Source of the DNA: Gammaproteobacteria bacterium
GTDB lineage: Bacteria > Pseudomonadota > Gammaproteobacteria > Competibacterales > Competibacteraceae
DNA length: 64,000 nt
Assembly (NCBI GenBank): GCA_020846135.1
Contig: JADLEK010000017.1
Span: 62,001 to 126,000 of the forward strand
Direction of reading: 5' to 3'
A program made the translations under genes and the position numbers. How positions within the stretch are numbered: the stretch's first letter is position 1; the number at the start of each line of letters is the position of its first letter. Below, piece after piece: positions 47,888-57,421 of the stretch. The notes beneath the pieces are model-generated. The model did no database searches. It was given only the letters and a program-made list of their open reading frames with translations, and was not told where the DNA came from.

Positions 47888-48715
47888 ATGAATCAGCCTG
47901 ATCCCCATCCCACGGTCGCATTGGCCTTGGCCGAAGATGTCGGCAGCGGCGATTTGACCGCCGCCTTGATCCCGGAAACCGCCGAGGCCGAGGCCACCGT
48001 AATCAGCCGCGAATCTGCCGTACTCTGCGGCGCAGCCTGGTTCGATGCGGTATTCCAGCAACTCGACCCGCGCATCCGCATTGACTGGCGCGCTGCTGAC
48101 GGCGATCGGATTGAACCGGATCAGTTGCTGTGTACCCTGCATGGCCCGGCCCGCGCACTGCTGACCGGGGAACGCACCGCGCTGAATTTTCTGCAATTGT
48201 TGTCGGGAACTGCCACCCTGGCCCGCCGTTTCGCCGACGCCGTGGCTGGAACCGGCGCGACCATTCTCGATACCCGCAAAACCCTGCCTGGCCTGCGGCT
48301 GGCCCAAAAGTACGCAGTGCGCTGCGGCGGTTGCCAGAACCACCGGATCGGCCTGTTCGATGCGGTGCTGATCAAGGAAAATCACATCATGGCCGCCGGC
48401 TCCATCAGCAACGCCATCGCCGCTGCCCGCCGCCTGCATCCACACGTTACCGTCGAGGTGGAAGTGGAAAATCTGGAGGAACTGCAGGAAGCGCTGGCCG
48501 CACGGCCCGACATCGTGATGCTGGACAACTTTGCTTTAACCGCCATGACCGAGGCGGTGAAACTGGCTGATCGGCAAGTCAAACTGGAGGCGTCGGGTAA
48601 CGTCAATTTCGCCACGGTGCGCCAGATTGCCGAGACCGGCGTCGATTACATTTCCATTGGTGGATTGACCAAGGATGTGCAGGCCGTCGATCTGTCGATG
48701 CGCTTTCGGATGTAA
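47888..48715 (+). CDS. nadC: Nicotinate-nucleotide pyrophosphorylase (quinolinate phosphoribosyltransferase)
   Basis: This enzyme converts quinolinate and PRPP to nicotinate mononucleotide in NAD synthesis. It has 275 residues. Family motifs are [13 protein letters not shown] at the N-terminus, [38 protein letters not shown] (substrate-binding arginine and lysine) and LIKENHI, then EVEVENLEE and IVMLDNF, ending in [13 protein letters not shown]. The ATG at 47888 is preceded by GAGGA. nadA and nadB are not in the window. Confidence 0.96.
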   Translation: MNQPDPHPTVALALAEDVGSGDLTAALIPETAEAEATVISRESAVLCGAAWFDAVFQQLDPRIRIDWRAADGDRIEPDQLLCTLHGPARALLTGERTALNFLQLLSGTATLARRFADAVAGTGATILDTRKTLPGLRLAQKYAVRCGGCQNHRIGLFDAVLIKENHIMAAGSISNAIAAARRLHPHVTVEVEVENLEELQEALAARPDIVMLDNFALTAMTEAVKLADRQVKLEASGNVNFATVRQIAETGVDYISIGGLTKDVQAVDLSMRFRM

Positions 48716-48763
48716 GCCGGCATCCCGTCGGTGATTGCTTGAAACTGAATGAGGAGAATCGCC

Positions 48764-49255
48764 ATGAATCGTTTCTTGCTGTCGGCACTGCTCGCAGGAG
48801 GACTGGGACTGCTGGCGACAGAGACTCACGCCCAGGAAATCGGCAGCGTGGACACCGCGTTTCAGTGGCTGGGGCCGAACCATAAAATCGTGATCGAAGC
48901 CTTCGACGATCCGAAAGTCAGCGGCGTGACTTGCTATGTCAGCCGCTCCCGCACCGGCGGGGTCAAGGGCGGGCTGGGGTTGGCCGAGGATACGTCGGAT
49001 GCCTCGATCGCCTGCCGCCAGGTCGGCCCCATCGCCATCAAGGAAAAACTGAAAGATGGCGAGGAGGTTTTTACCGAGAGCCGTTCCCTGCTGTTCAAAA
49101 AGATACGGGTCGTTCGGTTCTTCGATCAGCCCCGCAATACCCTGATTTATCTGGTCTACAGCGACAAGCTGGTGGAAGGATCGCCCAAAAACTCCATCAC
49201 CGCAGTTCCGATCATGCCTTGGGTCGGGGTGCCACAGTCCAAACCAGCGCCCTGA
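48764..49255 (+). CDS. creA: CreA family periplasmic protein
   Basis: This is a 163-residue exported protein of the CreA family, whose function is not established. A signal peptide ([20 protein letters not shown]) is followed by the highly conserved core: [66 protein letters not shown] and [16 protein letters not shown]. The start at 48764 has GAGGAG eight bases upstream. It stands 48 bp after nadC and may share its transcript. Confidence 0.93.
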   Translation: MNRFLLSALLAGGLGLLATETHAQEIGSVDTAFQWLGPNHKIVIEAFDDPKVSGVTCYVSRSRTGGVKGGLGLAEDTSDASIACRQVGPIAIKEKLKDGEEVFTESRSLLFKKIRVVRFFDQPRNTLIYLVYSDKLVEGSPKNSITAVPIMPWVGVPQSKPAP

Positions 49256-49259
49256 TTTT

Positions 49260-49300
49260 CCCCTCCTTGGACAAGGAGGGGTGGCGCGAAGCGCCGGGGT
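49260..49300. repeat. Double palindromic repeat between creA and mutS
   Basis: Arms CCCCTCCTT and AAGGAGGGG (49260-49281) are followed by GGCGC-GAA-GCGCC (49283-49295). The first palindrome is the one found in frame in the hybrid synthetase at 12969-12990. It could also serve as a terminator between the convergent creA and mutS genes. Confidence 0.75.
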
Positions 49301-49325
49301 AGTTCGAAGCGGCAATTCCACCACA

Positions 49326-51923
49326 TCAGTTGTGGAGGTAGCCATGCAAGCGCCGCAACTCGGTCAATGCCTGGTCTGGCGTCAGCGCATCGGGATTCAG
49401 CGCCGTCAGCGCAGTGATCGCCGGATGCGCTGTTTCGCCAAACAGCGAAATTTGCAGAGTCGCCGCTGATCGGGCCGCCGGCAATTCCCGCCGCAGCATT
49501 TGCCGCTCCAATAGCCGCAACCGCTGCCGGGCCTGTTGAATCACGGTAGGAGGCACTCCCGCCAGCGCCGCAACCTGCAACCCGTAACTGCGATCCGCCG
49601 GCCCCTCCTGAACCCGGTGCATGAACACAATCGCCTCGCCGTGTTCGACCGCGTCGAGATGCACATTGGCGATCCCGGCCTGCTCATCCGGCAAGCGGGT
49701 CAGTTCAAAGTAATGGGTGGCGAACAGGGTAAACGCCCGCACTACCCCGGCCAGTTGCACCGCACACGCCCAGGCCAGCGCCAGGCCGTCAAAGGTGCTG
49801 GTGCCACGCCCGATTTCGTCAATCAACACCAGGCTGTGTGGGGTGGCGTTGTTCAGGATATTGGCGGCTTCGCTCATTTCCACCATGAAGGTTGAACGTC
49901 CGCCAGCCAAATCATCAGACGCGCCAATCCGGGTGAAAATCCGGTCGATAGGACCAATCACCGCCCGCTCCGCCGGGACAAAACTGCCCAGATGCGCCAG
50001 CAACACGATCAAGGCGGTTTGGCGCATATAGGTGGATTTACCGCCCAGATTCGGGCCGGTGACGATCAGCATTCGCCGCTGTTGCGGTTCCAGCTTCAGA
50101 TCATTGGGCACGAACGGCTCCTCCAGCACCTGCTCTACCACCGGATGCCGCCCGGCGGTGATGTCAATGCCGGGCTGATCGGTTAATTCCGGCGGCTTCC
50201 AGTTCAGCGCCGCAGCGCGTTCGGCCAGATCGGCCAGCACATCCAGTTCAGCCAGGGCGGCGGCGCTGGTTTGCAAGGCCGGCAACCGGGCGATCAGCCG
50301 CTCCAGCAGCGCGTCGTACAGCGCCTTTTCCCGCGCCAGCGCCTGCTCCTGGGCGTGCAGAACCTTATGCTCGAATGCCTGCAATTCCGGGATGATGTAG
50401 CGTTCCGCGCCCTTGAGAGTCTGGCGGCGCTGGTAGTCTGCCGGAACCGCCTGGGACTGGGCGCGGGTGACTTCGATGTAGTAGCCATGCACCCGGTTAA
50501 ACCCCACCTTGAGATTGGCGACCCCGGTCCGCTGCCGTTCCCGCGCCTCCAGTTCCACCAGATATTGATCAGCCCGCTCGCCGATGGTCCGCAACTCGTC
50601 CAGTTCCGGGTCGTAGCCGGACGCGATGACTCCGCCATCGCGGATTAATTGCGGCGGGTTGGGAATAATGGCCCGATTCAGCAGATCGCTTAGCTCAGGA
50701 TGGGTTCCGGCCCGCTCGGCCAGGTTCTGTAACAGGGCGGCAGTGGCCAGCTTGAGAAATTCCTGTAGGCCGGGCAGCCGATCCAGTGCATCGGCCAGCG
50801 CAGTCAAATCCCGGGGTCGAGCCGATTTCAGCGCTACCCGCGCCAGAATCCGTTCGACATCGCCGGTCCCGCGCAATCGACCGCGCAGGGCTTCATAGCC
50901 GCCGTTTTCCAGTAATTGCCCGACGCTGTCCTGACGTTGGCGCAACGGTTGCCGATCCCGCAACGGCCAGTGCAGCCAGCGTCGCAGTAACCGCCCGCCC
51001 ATCGGGGTCACGCAACGATCGAGAATGCCCAGCAGGGTATGCTGGCGACCGCCGCTTATACTTTGTTCCAGCTCCAGATTGCGGCGGCTGGCGGCGTCGA
51101 GAATCACACTGTCCTCATGGCGCTCCACCCGCAGGCTGGTCAAATGCGGCAGGGCGCTACGCTGGGTATCCTTGACGTAGTGCAGCAGACAACCCGCGGC
51201 GGCGACCGCCACCGGCTGATCGGCGCAACCGAACCCATCCAGGTTGCGGACTCCGAACTGGGCGCACAGGGCGCGAAAGGCGCTGTCCCGGTCAAAATGC
51301 CACGGTGCTTGCCAGCGCAGACCGGAATGTTGCCGCCAGCCTTCGGGCAGGCTGAACTCTTCGCTGATCAACAGTTCCGCCGGTTTCAATCGGGCCAGTT
51401 CATTGTGCAAGGCGGTTTCGCCCTGCACCTGCATGAGGGTGAATCGCCCGGCGCTCAAGTCCAGCCAGGCCAGCCCGTAATTGTTCTTAACCTGGTGCAG
51501 AGCCACTAGCAGGTTATCGCTGCGTTCGTCGAGCAACGCCTCATCGGTCAGGGTGCCAGGGGTGACGATCCGCACGACTTGCCGTTCCATCGGCCCTTTG
51601 CTGGTCGCAGGATCGCCCAATTGTTCACAAATCGCCACCGATTCGCCCAGCTTGACCAGCTTGGCCAGGTAGGTTTCAACCGCGTGATACGGGACGCCAG
51701 CCATGGGAATCGGCGCGCCGGCGGACTGGCCGCGAGTGGTGAGAGTGATATTGAGCAACTCGGCGGCGCGGCGGGCGTCGTTGTAAAACATCTCGTAAAA
51801 ATCGCCCATCCGGTAAAACAGCAGAATGCCGGGATGCTCGGCCTTGATCCGTAGATACTGCTGCATCATCGGGGTATGCGGAGACAGGTCGGGGGCGGGA
51901 TTAGCAGTAGACGGGTTATTCAT
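49326..51923 (-). CDS. mutS: DNA mismatch repair protein MutS
   Basis: This ATPase recognises mismatched DNA. It has 865 residues from the chosen start (E. coli 853). The mismatch-binding domain has the Phe-X-Glu motif in RMGDFYEMF. Connector and lever domains follow, then the ATPase core with Walker [14 protein letters not shown], the [14 protein letters not shown] segment, Walker [17 protein letters not shown] and the FATHYFELT segment. The start is uncertain: ATG 51923 (MNNPSTANP) is preferred over 51950, and neither shows a good ribosome-binding site. It is divergent from the glycoamylase-like gene. Confidence 0.97.
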   Translation of the reverse strand: MNNPSTANPAPDLSPHTPMMQQYLRIKAEHPGILLFYRMGDFYEMFYNDARRAAELLNITLTTRGQSAGAPIPMAGVPYHAVETYLAKLVKLGESVAICEQLGDPATSKGPMERQVVRIVTPGTLTDEALLDERSDNLLVALHQVKNNYGLAWLDLSAGRFTLMQVQGETALHNELARLKPAELLISEEFSLPEGWRQHSGLRWQAPWHFDRDSAFRALCAQFGVRNLDGFGCADQPVAVAAAGCLLHYVKDTQRSALPHLTSLRVERHEDSVILDAASRRNLELEQSISGGRQHTLLGILDRCVTPMGGRLLRRWLHWPLRDRQPLRQRQDSVGQLLENGGYEALRGRLRGTGDVERILARVALKSARPRDLTALADALDRLPGLQEFLKLATAALLQNLAERAGTHPELSDLLNRAIIPNPPQLIRDGGVIASGYDPELDELRTIGERADQYLVELEARERQRTGVANLKVGFNRVHGYYIEVTRAQSQAVPADYQRRQTLKGAERYIIPELQAFEHKVLHAQEQALAREKALYDALLERLIARLPALQTSAAALAELDVLADLAERAAALNWKPPELTDQPGIDITAGRHPVVEQVLEEPFVPNDLKLEPQQRRMLIVTGPNLGGKSTYMRQTALIVLLAHLGSFVPAERAVIGPIDRIFTRIGASDDLAGGRSTFMVEMSEAANILNNATPHSLVLIDEIGRGTSTFDGLALAWACAVQLAGVVRAFTLFATHYFELTRLPDEQAGIANVHLDAVEHGEAIVFMHRVQEGPADRSYGLQVAALAGVPPTVIQQARQRLRLLERQMLRRELPAARSAATLQISLFGETAHPAITALTALNPDALTPDQALTELRRLHGYLHN

Positions 51924-52052
51924 CGCAATCGCCGGTGGGGCGCAACCCATCGCCGGGTCGCTATGGCCGCAAGTATAGGAATCCGCGCCGGGTTGTGGAA
52001 AGCTGCGTAATCTCCCTGCCCCTCAAATTCGTGTTACCGCTCAAAAACCGCC

Positions 52053-54083
52053 ATGTCGATTTTGAAATCATCCCTGCTCTTTTGCGTGCTGATCCTCACC
52101 AGCAGCATGGTTCTGGCCGCCGAACCTGCGCTCCTCCCGCGGCTGGTTTTGCACGATTTCGAGCATGCAGCCAGTCCCATCCCCGGCGTAACCATGCGCG
52201 GCTGGACGGCTGATCCCGGCCATTACGCCGGACGCATCAACTACCGGCAGGAGCCGATCCTGCTACGAGCCGGTAGCCGATGGGTGCTGCATCTGCGTTA
52301 CCACTTTTTCCCCGGCGCGACCGATCCCATAGGCTGGCAGTTGCGCCTGCCTGATCTCGATGCTTCGGGCTACGACCATCTGGAGCTGTGGATTCGCGGC
52401 GACGAAGCGGCCGGTTACGCCGATTCCCTGAAACTGGAGTTTAAGCAACCGCTACCGGAAGGTCCGCCCGGCCTGTTGCGCCAAGGCAGTTATGTGGTGA
52501 CCGGCATCACCGGCGAATGGCAACGCTTGCGCATTCCGCTGAATCTGATGAACGGCATCGCTGATTGGCGGGGATTGCGGGAATTTAATCTCGCCCTGCA
52601 TCCGCGCCGTTCGCCGGTCCAGTCCGGCGGCTACTGGCTGGACGATATCGCCTTGATTAACACCGGACAGCCCGGCCCCAGTCTCCGCGATCCAATGATT
52701 CCGCCGCGCAAGGCGGCTTGGGAAAGTCAGGCCGGCGGCAGAATGGCGATTCAGCCGCTGCTGCTGGCCCGACTGGCGGGGTGGCCGCAGCGGTTGCTGG
52801 TTGAACCCGGAACCCTGCCGGCGAATGACCGGGCGTTTCTGGAGCGGGTAGCGGGCGACACCTGGCGGGGATTGGCGGCGCTGAGCGATCGCGAACACGG
52901 GTTGCCGCTGGACACGGTGCGCTTCAACGGCTCGATCGCGCCCGAACACGCCGGGTTGGGCGATTACACCAATGTCACCAATATCGGTCTGTATCTGATC
53001 GACATCGTGGCGGCGCGGGAACTGGGATTGATCAGCGCAACGGAAGCGCAGGCTCGGTTACGCCGGATTTTGGGGACGCTGGAGCGGCTGGAAACCTGGC
53101 AGGGGTTTTTCTTCAACTACTACGATACGACCACTCTGGAGCGCACCAGCCCTTTCGTTTCATTCGTCGATTCCGCCTGGCTGAGCGCCGGGCTGATGGT
53201 GATCAGAACCAGCGTTCCGGAACTGGCGGAACGCTGCACCCGGCTGCTGGAGCGCGAGGATTACCGAGTGTTCTACGACCCGGTCGAGCAGTTGATGATG
53301 CATGGCTACTACGTCAACTTGCCTTACCGTTCCGAGTACAACTATGGATTGCTGTACAGCGAGGCGCGGCTGGGTAGCCTGATCGCGATCGGCAAGGGCC
53401 AGGTTCCCGAAGAACACTGGTTCCGCATGGCCCGCACCTTTCCCCGCACTTTCAGTTGGCCGTCGCAATCGCCCAAGGGCCGGGCGATGAAAACCGTCAA
53501 TGGCTACTCGTTTCCGGGCGGCTATTACTCATGGCGCGGGTTGAACTACGTCCCGTCCTGGGGCGGCAGCCTGTTCGAGGCGCTGATGCCGCTCTTGGCG
53601 CTGGACGAATTGCAGCATGCGCCGGCCAGTCTGGGCCGGAACGCGCTGATTCATACCGAGTTGCAGCGCCGTTTTGCCGTGGAGCATCTGGGCTATCCGG
53701 TGTGGGGTCTGTCGCCAAGTTCAATGCCGGCGGGCGACCGCTATGGTGAATACGGGGTGCGGATTCTGGGAGTGCGCGGCTATCCGGGCGGCGCGGTCAC
53801 GCCCCATGCGGCGGCGCTGGCGCTGTTGACTGATCCGGCGGGGGCGGCCGCCAATCTGCGGCGACTGGCGAAACGCTATCCGATCTATGGCGATTTCGGG
53901 TTCTACGATGCGGTCGATCCGCACACCGGCCAGGTCGCGTACAACACTCTGGCGCTGGATCAGAGCATGATCCTGATTGCGCTGGCGAATCATCTCAGGC
54001 AGGGCGTGATCCAGCGCTATTTCGTCGCCGATCCGATCATGCAGCGGGTGTTGCCGCTGCTGGGTGCGGAACGGTTTTTTTGA
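52053..54083 (+). CDS. Exported glycoamylase-domain (GH144-like) protein with N-terminal beta-sandwich
   Basis: This 676-residue protein has a signal peptide (LLFCVLILTSSMVLA). Residues of about 35-220 resemble a carbohydrate-binding-like jelly roll (GYDHLELWIRG, GYWLDDIALINT). Residues of about 240-670 match the glycoamylase domain (PF10091), an (alpha/alpha)6 barrel found in GH144 endo-beta-1,2-glucanases and in cyclic beta-1,2-glucan synthases. Matching segments include LPLDTVRFN, YTNVTNIGLYLIDIVAARELG, EYNYGLLYSEARLGSLIAIGKG and PSWGGSLFEALMPLL. A periplasmic role on beta-glucans is likely from the family; the actual substrate is unproven. It is divergent from mutS. Confidence 0.82.
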   Translation: MSILKSSLLFCVLILTSSMVLAAEPALLPRLVLHDFEHAASPIPGVTMRGWTADPGHYAGRINYRQEPILLRAGSRWVLHLRYHFFPGATDPIGWQLRLPDLDASGYDHLELWIRGDEAAGYADSLKLEFKQPLPEGPPGLLRQGSYVVTGITGEWQRLRIPLNLMNGIADWRGLREFNLALHPRRSPVQSGGYWLDDIALINTGQPGPSLRDPMIPPRKAAWESQAGGRMAIQPLLLARLAGWPQRLLVEPGTLPANDRAFLERVAGDTWRGLAALSDREHGLPLDTVRFNGSIAPEHAGLGDYTNVTNIGLYLIDIVAARELGLISATEAQARLRRILGTLERLETWQGFFFNYYDTTTLERTSPFVSFVDSAWLSAGLMVIRTSVPELAERCTRLLEREDYRVFYDPVEQLMMHGYYVNLPYRSEYNYGLLYSEARLGSLIAIGKGQVPEEHWFRMARTFPRTFSWPSQSPKGRAMKTVNGYSFPGGYYSWRGLNYVPSWGGSLFEALMPLLALDELQHAPASLGRNALIHTELQRRFAVEHLGYPVWGLSPSSMPAGDRYGEYGVRILGVRGYPGGAVTPHAAALALLTDPAGAAANLRRLAKRYPIYGDFGFYDAVDPHTGQVAYNTLALDQSMILIALANHLRQGVIQRYFVADPIMQRVLPLLGAERFF

Positions 54084-54198
54084 GAGTATCTCCGGCAAGT
54101 TGATCAGCGTAGCCCTGCGCCCTTACTGAGTGAGTATATTCGGATAGAACGTTTTCCAGAACGCACACTGATGGGCGACGCCGGCATGAATCGAGCGA

Positions 54199-54255
54199 GG
54201 ATGGGCCTATTTAACGGCGCTGATCGATTGGCATAGCCGCTATGTGTATAGGAGA
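54199..54255 (+). pseudogene. Fragment of an IS3-family transposase
   Basis: The frame reads GWAYLTALIDWHSRYV followed by unrelated sequence and a stop. YLTALIDWHSRYV is the characteristic stretch after the first catalytic aspartate region of IS3-family DDE transposases. About 16 residues survive, and no other transposase part or inverted repeat is visible nearby. The fragment lies just upstream of the mesaconyl-CoA genes. Confidence 0.6.
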
Positions 54256-54347
54256 CCTATACTGACCTCTACTCAGAATTACAAATTGTGCAAAACTTGT
54301 TGACTGATGGCGTATTAGATGAGCGGCTTGATCGTTGGAGGATTTAC

Positions 54348-55196
54348 ATGAGTAACCAAGTTGATTTGCAGGATTGGGTAGGCCGAACTGAAGAGAGGCA
54401 TGACCGGATTGATCCGACGCCGGTGCTGGCTATGGCGCGCACTCTGGATGATCGGGATTTTAAAGTGAGGGCAGGCGATCCATTGCCGGAACTCTGGCAC
54501 TGGCTCTATTTCCTGCCGATGGCGGCTCAATTCGAAATCGGCGCCGATGGTCATCCCAAGAAAGGCGGATTTTTACCGCCAGTCGCGCTGGAAAGACGGA
54601 TGTGGGCGAGTAGTCGCTTGACATTCCATCAGGATTTGATGATCGGCGATGAAGTTCACAAGACCTCGGAAATTCTGAAAATCTCAGAAAAGCAGGGCAA
54701 GACCGGTGGCATGGTTTTTGTCACTGTCCGGCATTTAACGTATTCAACCCAAGGACTGGCGATTACTGAAGAACAGGATATTGTCTATTTGCCAATGCCT
54801 AAATCCTTTACGCCGCCGCCGCCTGCGTTGGCTCCGGAAACGTTGCAATGGCGGGAAGATTATCCGGTCAGTCCGGTTTTATTGTTCCGCTTTTCCGCGC
54901 TGACTTTCAATGCCCACCGGATTCATTATGATGTGAACTACGCGACCGAAGTGGAGAAGTATCCGGGGTTAGTCGTGCATGGCCCGTTACAAGCGATCCT
55001 GTTAATGGAATCGGCAAAGCAGCATTATCCAGACCGAAAGCCAGCGGCCTACACTTTCCGGGCCATGCGCCCACTCTTTGTCTTTGATCAGATCGCGGTT
55101 TGTGGTCAAACCAAATCCGATGGCGACCTTGAGTTATATACTGCTAACGGCGATGGTCATATCGGGATGCAAGCTAACCTGAATTGGAGATCATAA
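54348..55196 (+). CDS. meh: MaoC/HTD2-like hydratase, probable mesaconyl-C4-CoA hydratase
   Basis: This is a 282-residue double-hotdog hydratase. The N-terminal half (WVGRTEERHDRIDPTPVLAMARTLD) is of the FAS1/HTD2 dehydratase type, and the C-terminal half has the hotdog catalytic segment FSALTFNAHRIHYDVNYA and YPGLVVHGPLQAILL. Mesaconyl-C4-CoA hydratase of the 3-hydroxypropionate bi-cycle belongs to this family, and the next two genes encode the matching lyase and CoA-transferase. The substrate is therefore inferred mainly from context; other enoyl-CoA hydratase roles are possible. The ATG at 54348 has GGAGG upstream and is preferred over 54288. mcl begins two bases after its stop. Confidence 0.82.
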   Translation: MSNQVDLQDWVGRTEERHDRIDPTPVLAMARTLDDRDFKVRAGDPLPELWHWLYFLPMAAQFEIGADGHPKKGGFLPPVALERRMWASSRLTFHQDLMIGDEVHKTSEILKISEKQGKTGGMVFVTVRHLTYSTQGLAITEEQDIVYLPMPKSFTPPPPALAPETLQWREDYPVSPVLLFRFSALTFNAHRIHYDVNYATEVEKYPGLVVHGPLQAILLMESAKQHYPDRKPAAYTFRAMRPLFVFDQIAVCGQTKSDGDLELYTANGDGHIGMQANLNWRS

Positions 55197-55198
55197 CT

Positions 55199-56119
55199 AT
55201 GGCTGAAAAACTGGAGCGTTCGGTTTTACTGGCGCCAGGTTCAAACTGGAAAATGATCGAGAAAACGGCGGCATCTAGCGCCGATGCTGTTTGTATCGAT
55301 CTGGAAGATGCAGTCGCCTCGGAAGAAAAACCAGCCGGACGGGCTAATGTGATTCGCGCCTGTCAGGAACTGGATTTTGGTAACAAATTGCGCATGTTCA
55401 GAATGAATGGGCTGGATACCCATTTTGCCTATCGTGACCTGATTGAAATCATCGAAGCGGTTGGTGACAAAATTGATCGGGTGGTCGTGCCCAAGGTTAA
55501 TCGCCCGGAAGACATTCTGTTCGTAGCGACACTGCTGGAGCAGATTGAAAGTTACAAAGGTTATTCACGCGCGGTTGGGATTGAAGCCCTGATTGAAACC
55601 GCGCTCGGTTGCGTTAATATCAAGGAAATTGCCGCTTGTTCGGAGCGGCTGAAAGGACTGGTTTATGGCCCCGGCGATTATGCGGCCTCGGTGCAAATGC
55701 CGCTGGAATCGATTGGGGAAATGGATGAAAACGATGCGCTTTATCCCGGCCACCGCTGGCACTATGTCATGCACGCATTAGTGAGCGCCGGCAGAGCGTA
55801 TGGCAAACAGGTGACTGACGGGCCGTTTGCCGGCATTAAAAACCTTGAAGGCCTGACTCAGGCCTGTAAAATCAGCCGGGCAATGGGTTTTGACGGTAAA
55901 TGGTGTATTCATCCGGGCCAACTGGACATCGTGAATCAAACCTTTGTCCCGTCATTGAAGGATATTGCCTGGGCGCAACAAGTTCTGAGCGAATATGAAG
56001 CCGCTTTGAAAGAAGGCCGGGGCGCGATCAGCGTCAAGGGTAAAATGATTGATGTCGCTTCCCTCAGAATGTGCCAGCACACTGTCGAGAAAGCGAAGTC
56101 AGCCGGATTGTTGAACTGA
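55199..56119 (+). CDS. mcl: CitE-family CoA lyase, probable malyl-/citramalyl-CoA lyase
   Basis: This 306-residue TIM-barrel enzyme of the HpcH/CitE superfamily cleaves or forms beta-hydroxyacyl-CoA thioesters. Metal- and CoA-binding residues are in CIDLEDAVA, VVVPKVNRPEDI, GIEALIETALG and YGPGDYAASVQMPL, with the C-terminal GFDGKWCIHPGQLDIVNQ segment. In the 3-hydroxypropionate bi-cycle such a lyase makes methylmalyl-CoA from glyoxylate and propionyl-CoA and splits citramalyl-CoA to acetyl-CoA and pyruvate. Neighbouring meh and mct support this role. GGAG lies nine bases before the ATG. Confidence 0.85.
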   Translation: MAEKLERSVLLAPGSNWKMIEKTAASSADAVCIDLEDAVASEEKPAGRANVIRACQELDFGNKLRMFRMNGLDTHFAYRDLIEIIEAVGDKIDRVVVPKVNRPEDILFVATLLEQIESYKGYSRAVGIEALIETALGCVNIKEIAACSERLKGLVYGPGDYAASVQMPLESIGEMDENDALYPGHRWHYVMHALVSAGRAYGKQVTDGPFAGIKNLEGLTQACKISRAMGFDGKWCIHPGQLDIVNQTFVPSLKDIAWAQQVLSEYEAALKEGRGAISVKGKMIDVASLRMCQHTVEKAKSAGLLN

Positions 56120-56140
56120 ACAGCCAAGGTCACGAATTCA

Positions 56141-57361
56141 ATGAGCAAGATACTGGAAGGATTGCGAATCGTGGAAGGATCCGCATTTGTCGCCGCGCCC
56201 TTGGCCGGTATGACCCTGGCGCAAATGGGTGCGGATGTTATTCGCTTTGATCGCATTCAGGGTGGGCTGGATTATCACCGCTGGCCGGTGACCAAGGATA
56301 ACAAAAGCCTGTTCTGGGCGGGCTTGAATAAAGGCAAGCGTTCCATTGCTGTAGATTTAAACAGTCCGCAAGGTCAGGAAATCGTCACTGGGCTAATTTG
56401 CTCACCCGATCCCAATGCCGGAATTTTTCTGACCAATTTACGGGTGCGGGGCTGGATGGATTATGAACACCTGAAAAAACACCGCGATGATTTAATCATG
56501 ATGACGGTGCTGGGAAGTCGCGATGGTGGCCCGGCGGTTGATTACACGATCAATCCGGGCGTCGGTTTTCCTTATGCGACTGGCCCGGAGGATTCCACTG
56601 ATCCGGTCTGTCATGTACTGCCGGCCTGGGATTGCATCACCGGCCAGATGCTGGCGCTGGGACTACTGGCGGCGGAGCGGCATCGTCGCATTACCGGACA
56701 AGGCCAGGCGGTTGAAATCGCGCTGAAAGATGTGGCGCTGGCGATGCTCGGCAATCTGGGCATCATTGGTGAAGTCGCGATTAATGACTTTGACCGGCCC
56801 AAATACGGCAACTATCTTTATGGCGCTTACGGTCAGGAGTTTAAAACGGCTGATAGTCAACGAGTCATGCTGGTCGGCCTGACCCGGCGGCAATGGGACG
56901 GCATCTGCAAGGTCACCGGGTTGCAGGCGGAGATAGCGGCGCTGGGAGAAAAACTGGGGCTGAATCTGAATCGCGAAGGGGATCGGTTCACCGCCCGGCA
57001 GGAAATTACTGCTCTGCTGGAGCCGTGGTTCCGAGCCAGAAGGGTCGCCGATTTCGCCCAGGCTTTTAATGAGGCCGGCGTCACCTGGTCCGTATTTCGC
57101 AGCTTCCGGCAGACCATGGAGCAAGACCCGGATTGCTCGCCGCAGCACCCGATGTTCAAAATGGTGGAGCAGCCGGGCATTGGCCGTTATCTGACGCCGG
57201 GCAGTCCGTTTGAATTCAGCGGTTGTGAACGGCAACCGCCGCAACCGGCAGCGGTATTAGGGCAACATACCGACGAAATTCTGTCCGGGCTGCTGGGTCT
57301 GAGCGATGCGGAAATTTCGCGGCTGCATGAGGCCAAGGTAGTGGCCGGGCCGCGGCTTTAG
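56141..57361 (+). CDS. mct: Family III CoA-transferase, probable mesaconyl-CoA C1-C4 CoA transferase
   Basis: This 406-residue CaiB/BaiF-family CoA-transferase carries the family core: GLRIVEGSAFVAAPLAGM, LNKGKRSIAVDLNSPQG and the catalytic aspartate in PAWDCITGQM (Asp164), near the position of the active-site Asp in characterised Mct. It would shift CoA within mesaconyl-CoA, linking methylmalyl-CoA dehydration to citramalyl-CoA. It is third in a tight meh-mcl-mct unit. The methylmalyl-CoA dehydratase (Mch) needed for a full route is not in the window. Other family III transferases have similar sequence, so specificity rests on context. Confidence 0.82.
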   Translation: MSKILEGLRIVEGSAFVAAPLAGMTLAQMGADVIRFDRIQGGLDYHRWPVTKDNKSLFWAGLNKGKRSIAVDLNSPQGQEIVTGLICSPDPNAGIFLTNLRVRGWMDYEHLKKHRDDLIMMTVLGSRDGGPAVDYTINPGVGFPYATGPEDSTDPVCHVLPAWDCITGQMLALGLLAAERHRRITGQGQAVEIALKDVALAMLGNLGIIGEVAINDFDRPKYGNYLYGAYGQEFKTADSQRVMLVGLTRRQWDGICKVTGLQAEIAALGEKLGLNLNREGDRFTARQEITALLEPWFRARRVADFAQAFNEAGVTWSVFRSFRQTMEQDPDCSPQHPMFKMVEQPGIGRYLTPGSPFEFSGCERQPPQPAAVLGQHTDEILSGLLGLSDAEISRLHEAKVVAGPRL

Positions 57362-57380
57362 AAACTGGGCAGCAAGGAAA

Positions 57381-57406
57381 CCCCTCGCCCGCTGTTGGGA
57401 GAGGGG
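57381..57406. terminator. Hairpin between convergent mct and the CitE-like gene
   Basis: Arms CCCCTC-G-CCC and GGG-A-GAGGGG pair around a 6-base loop, with one mismatch. It sits between converging genes and could end both transcripts. Its sequence also resembles the CT/AG-rich palindromic repeats elsewhere in the window. Confidence 0.55.
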
Positions 57407-57421
57407 CAGACAGGACTGTTT

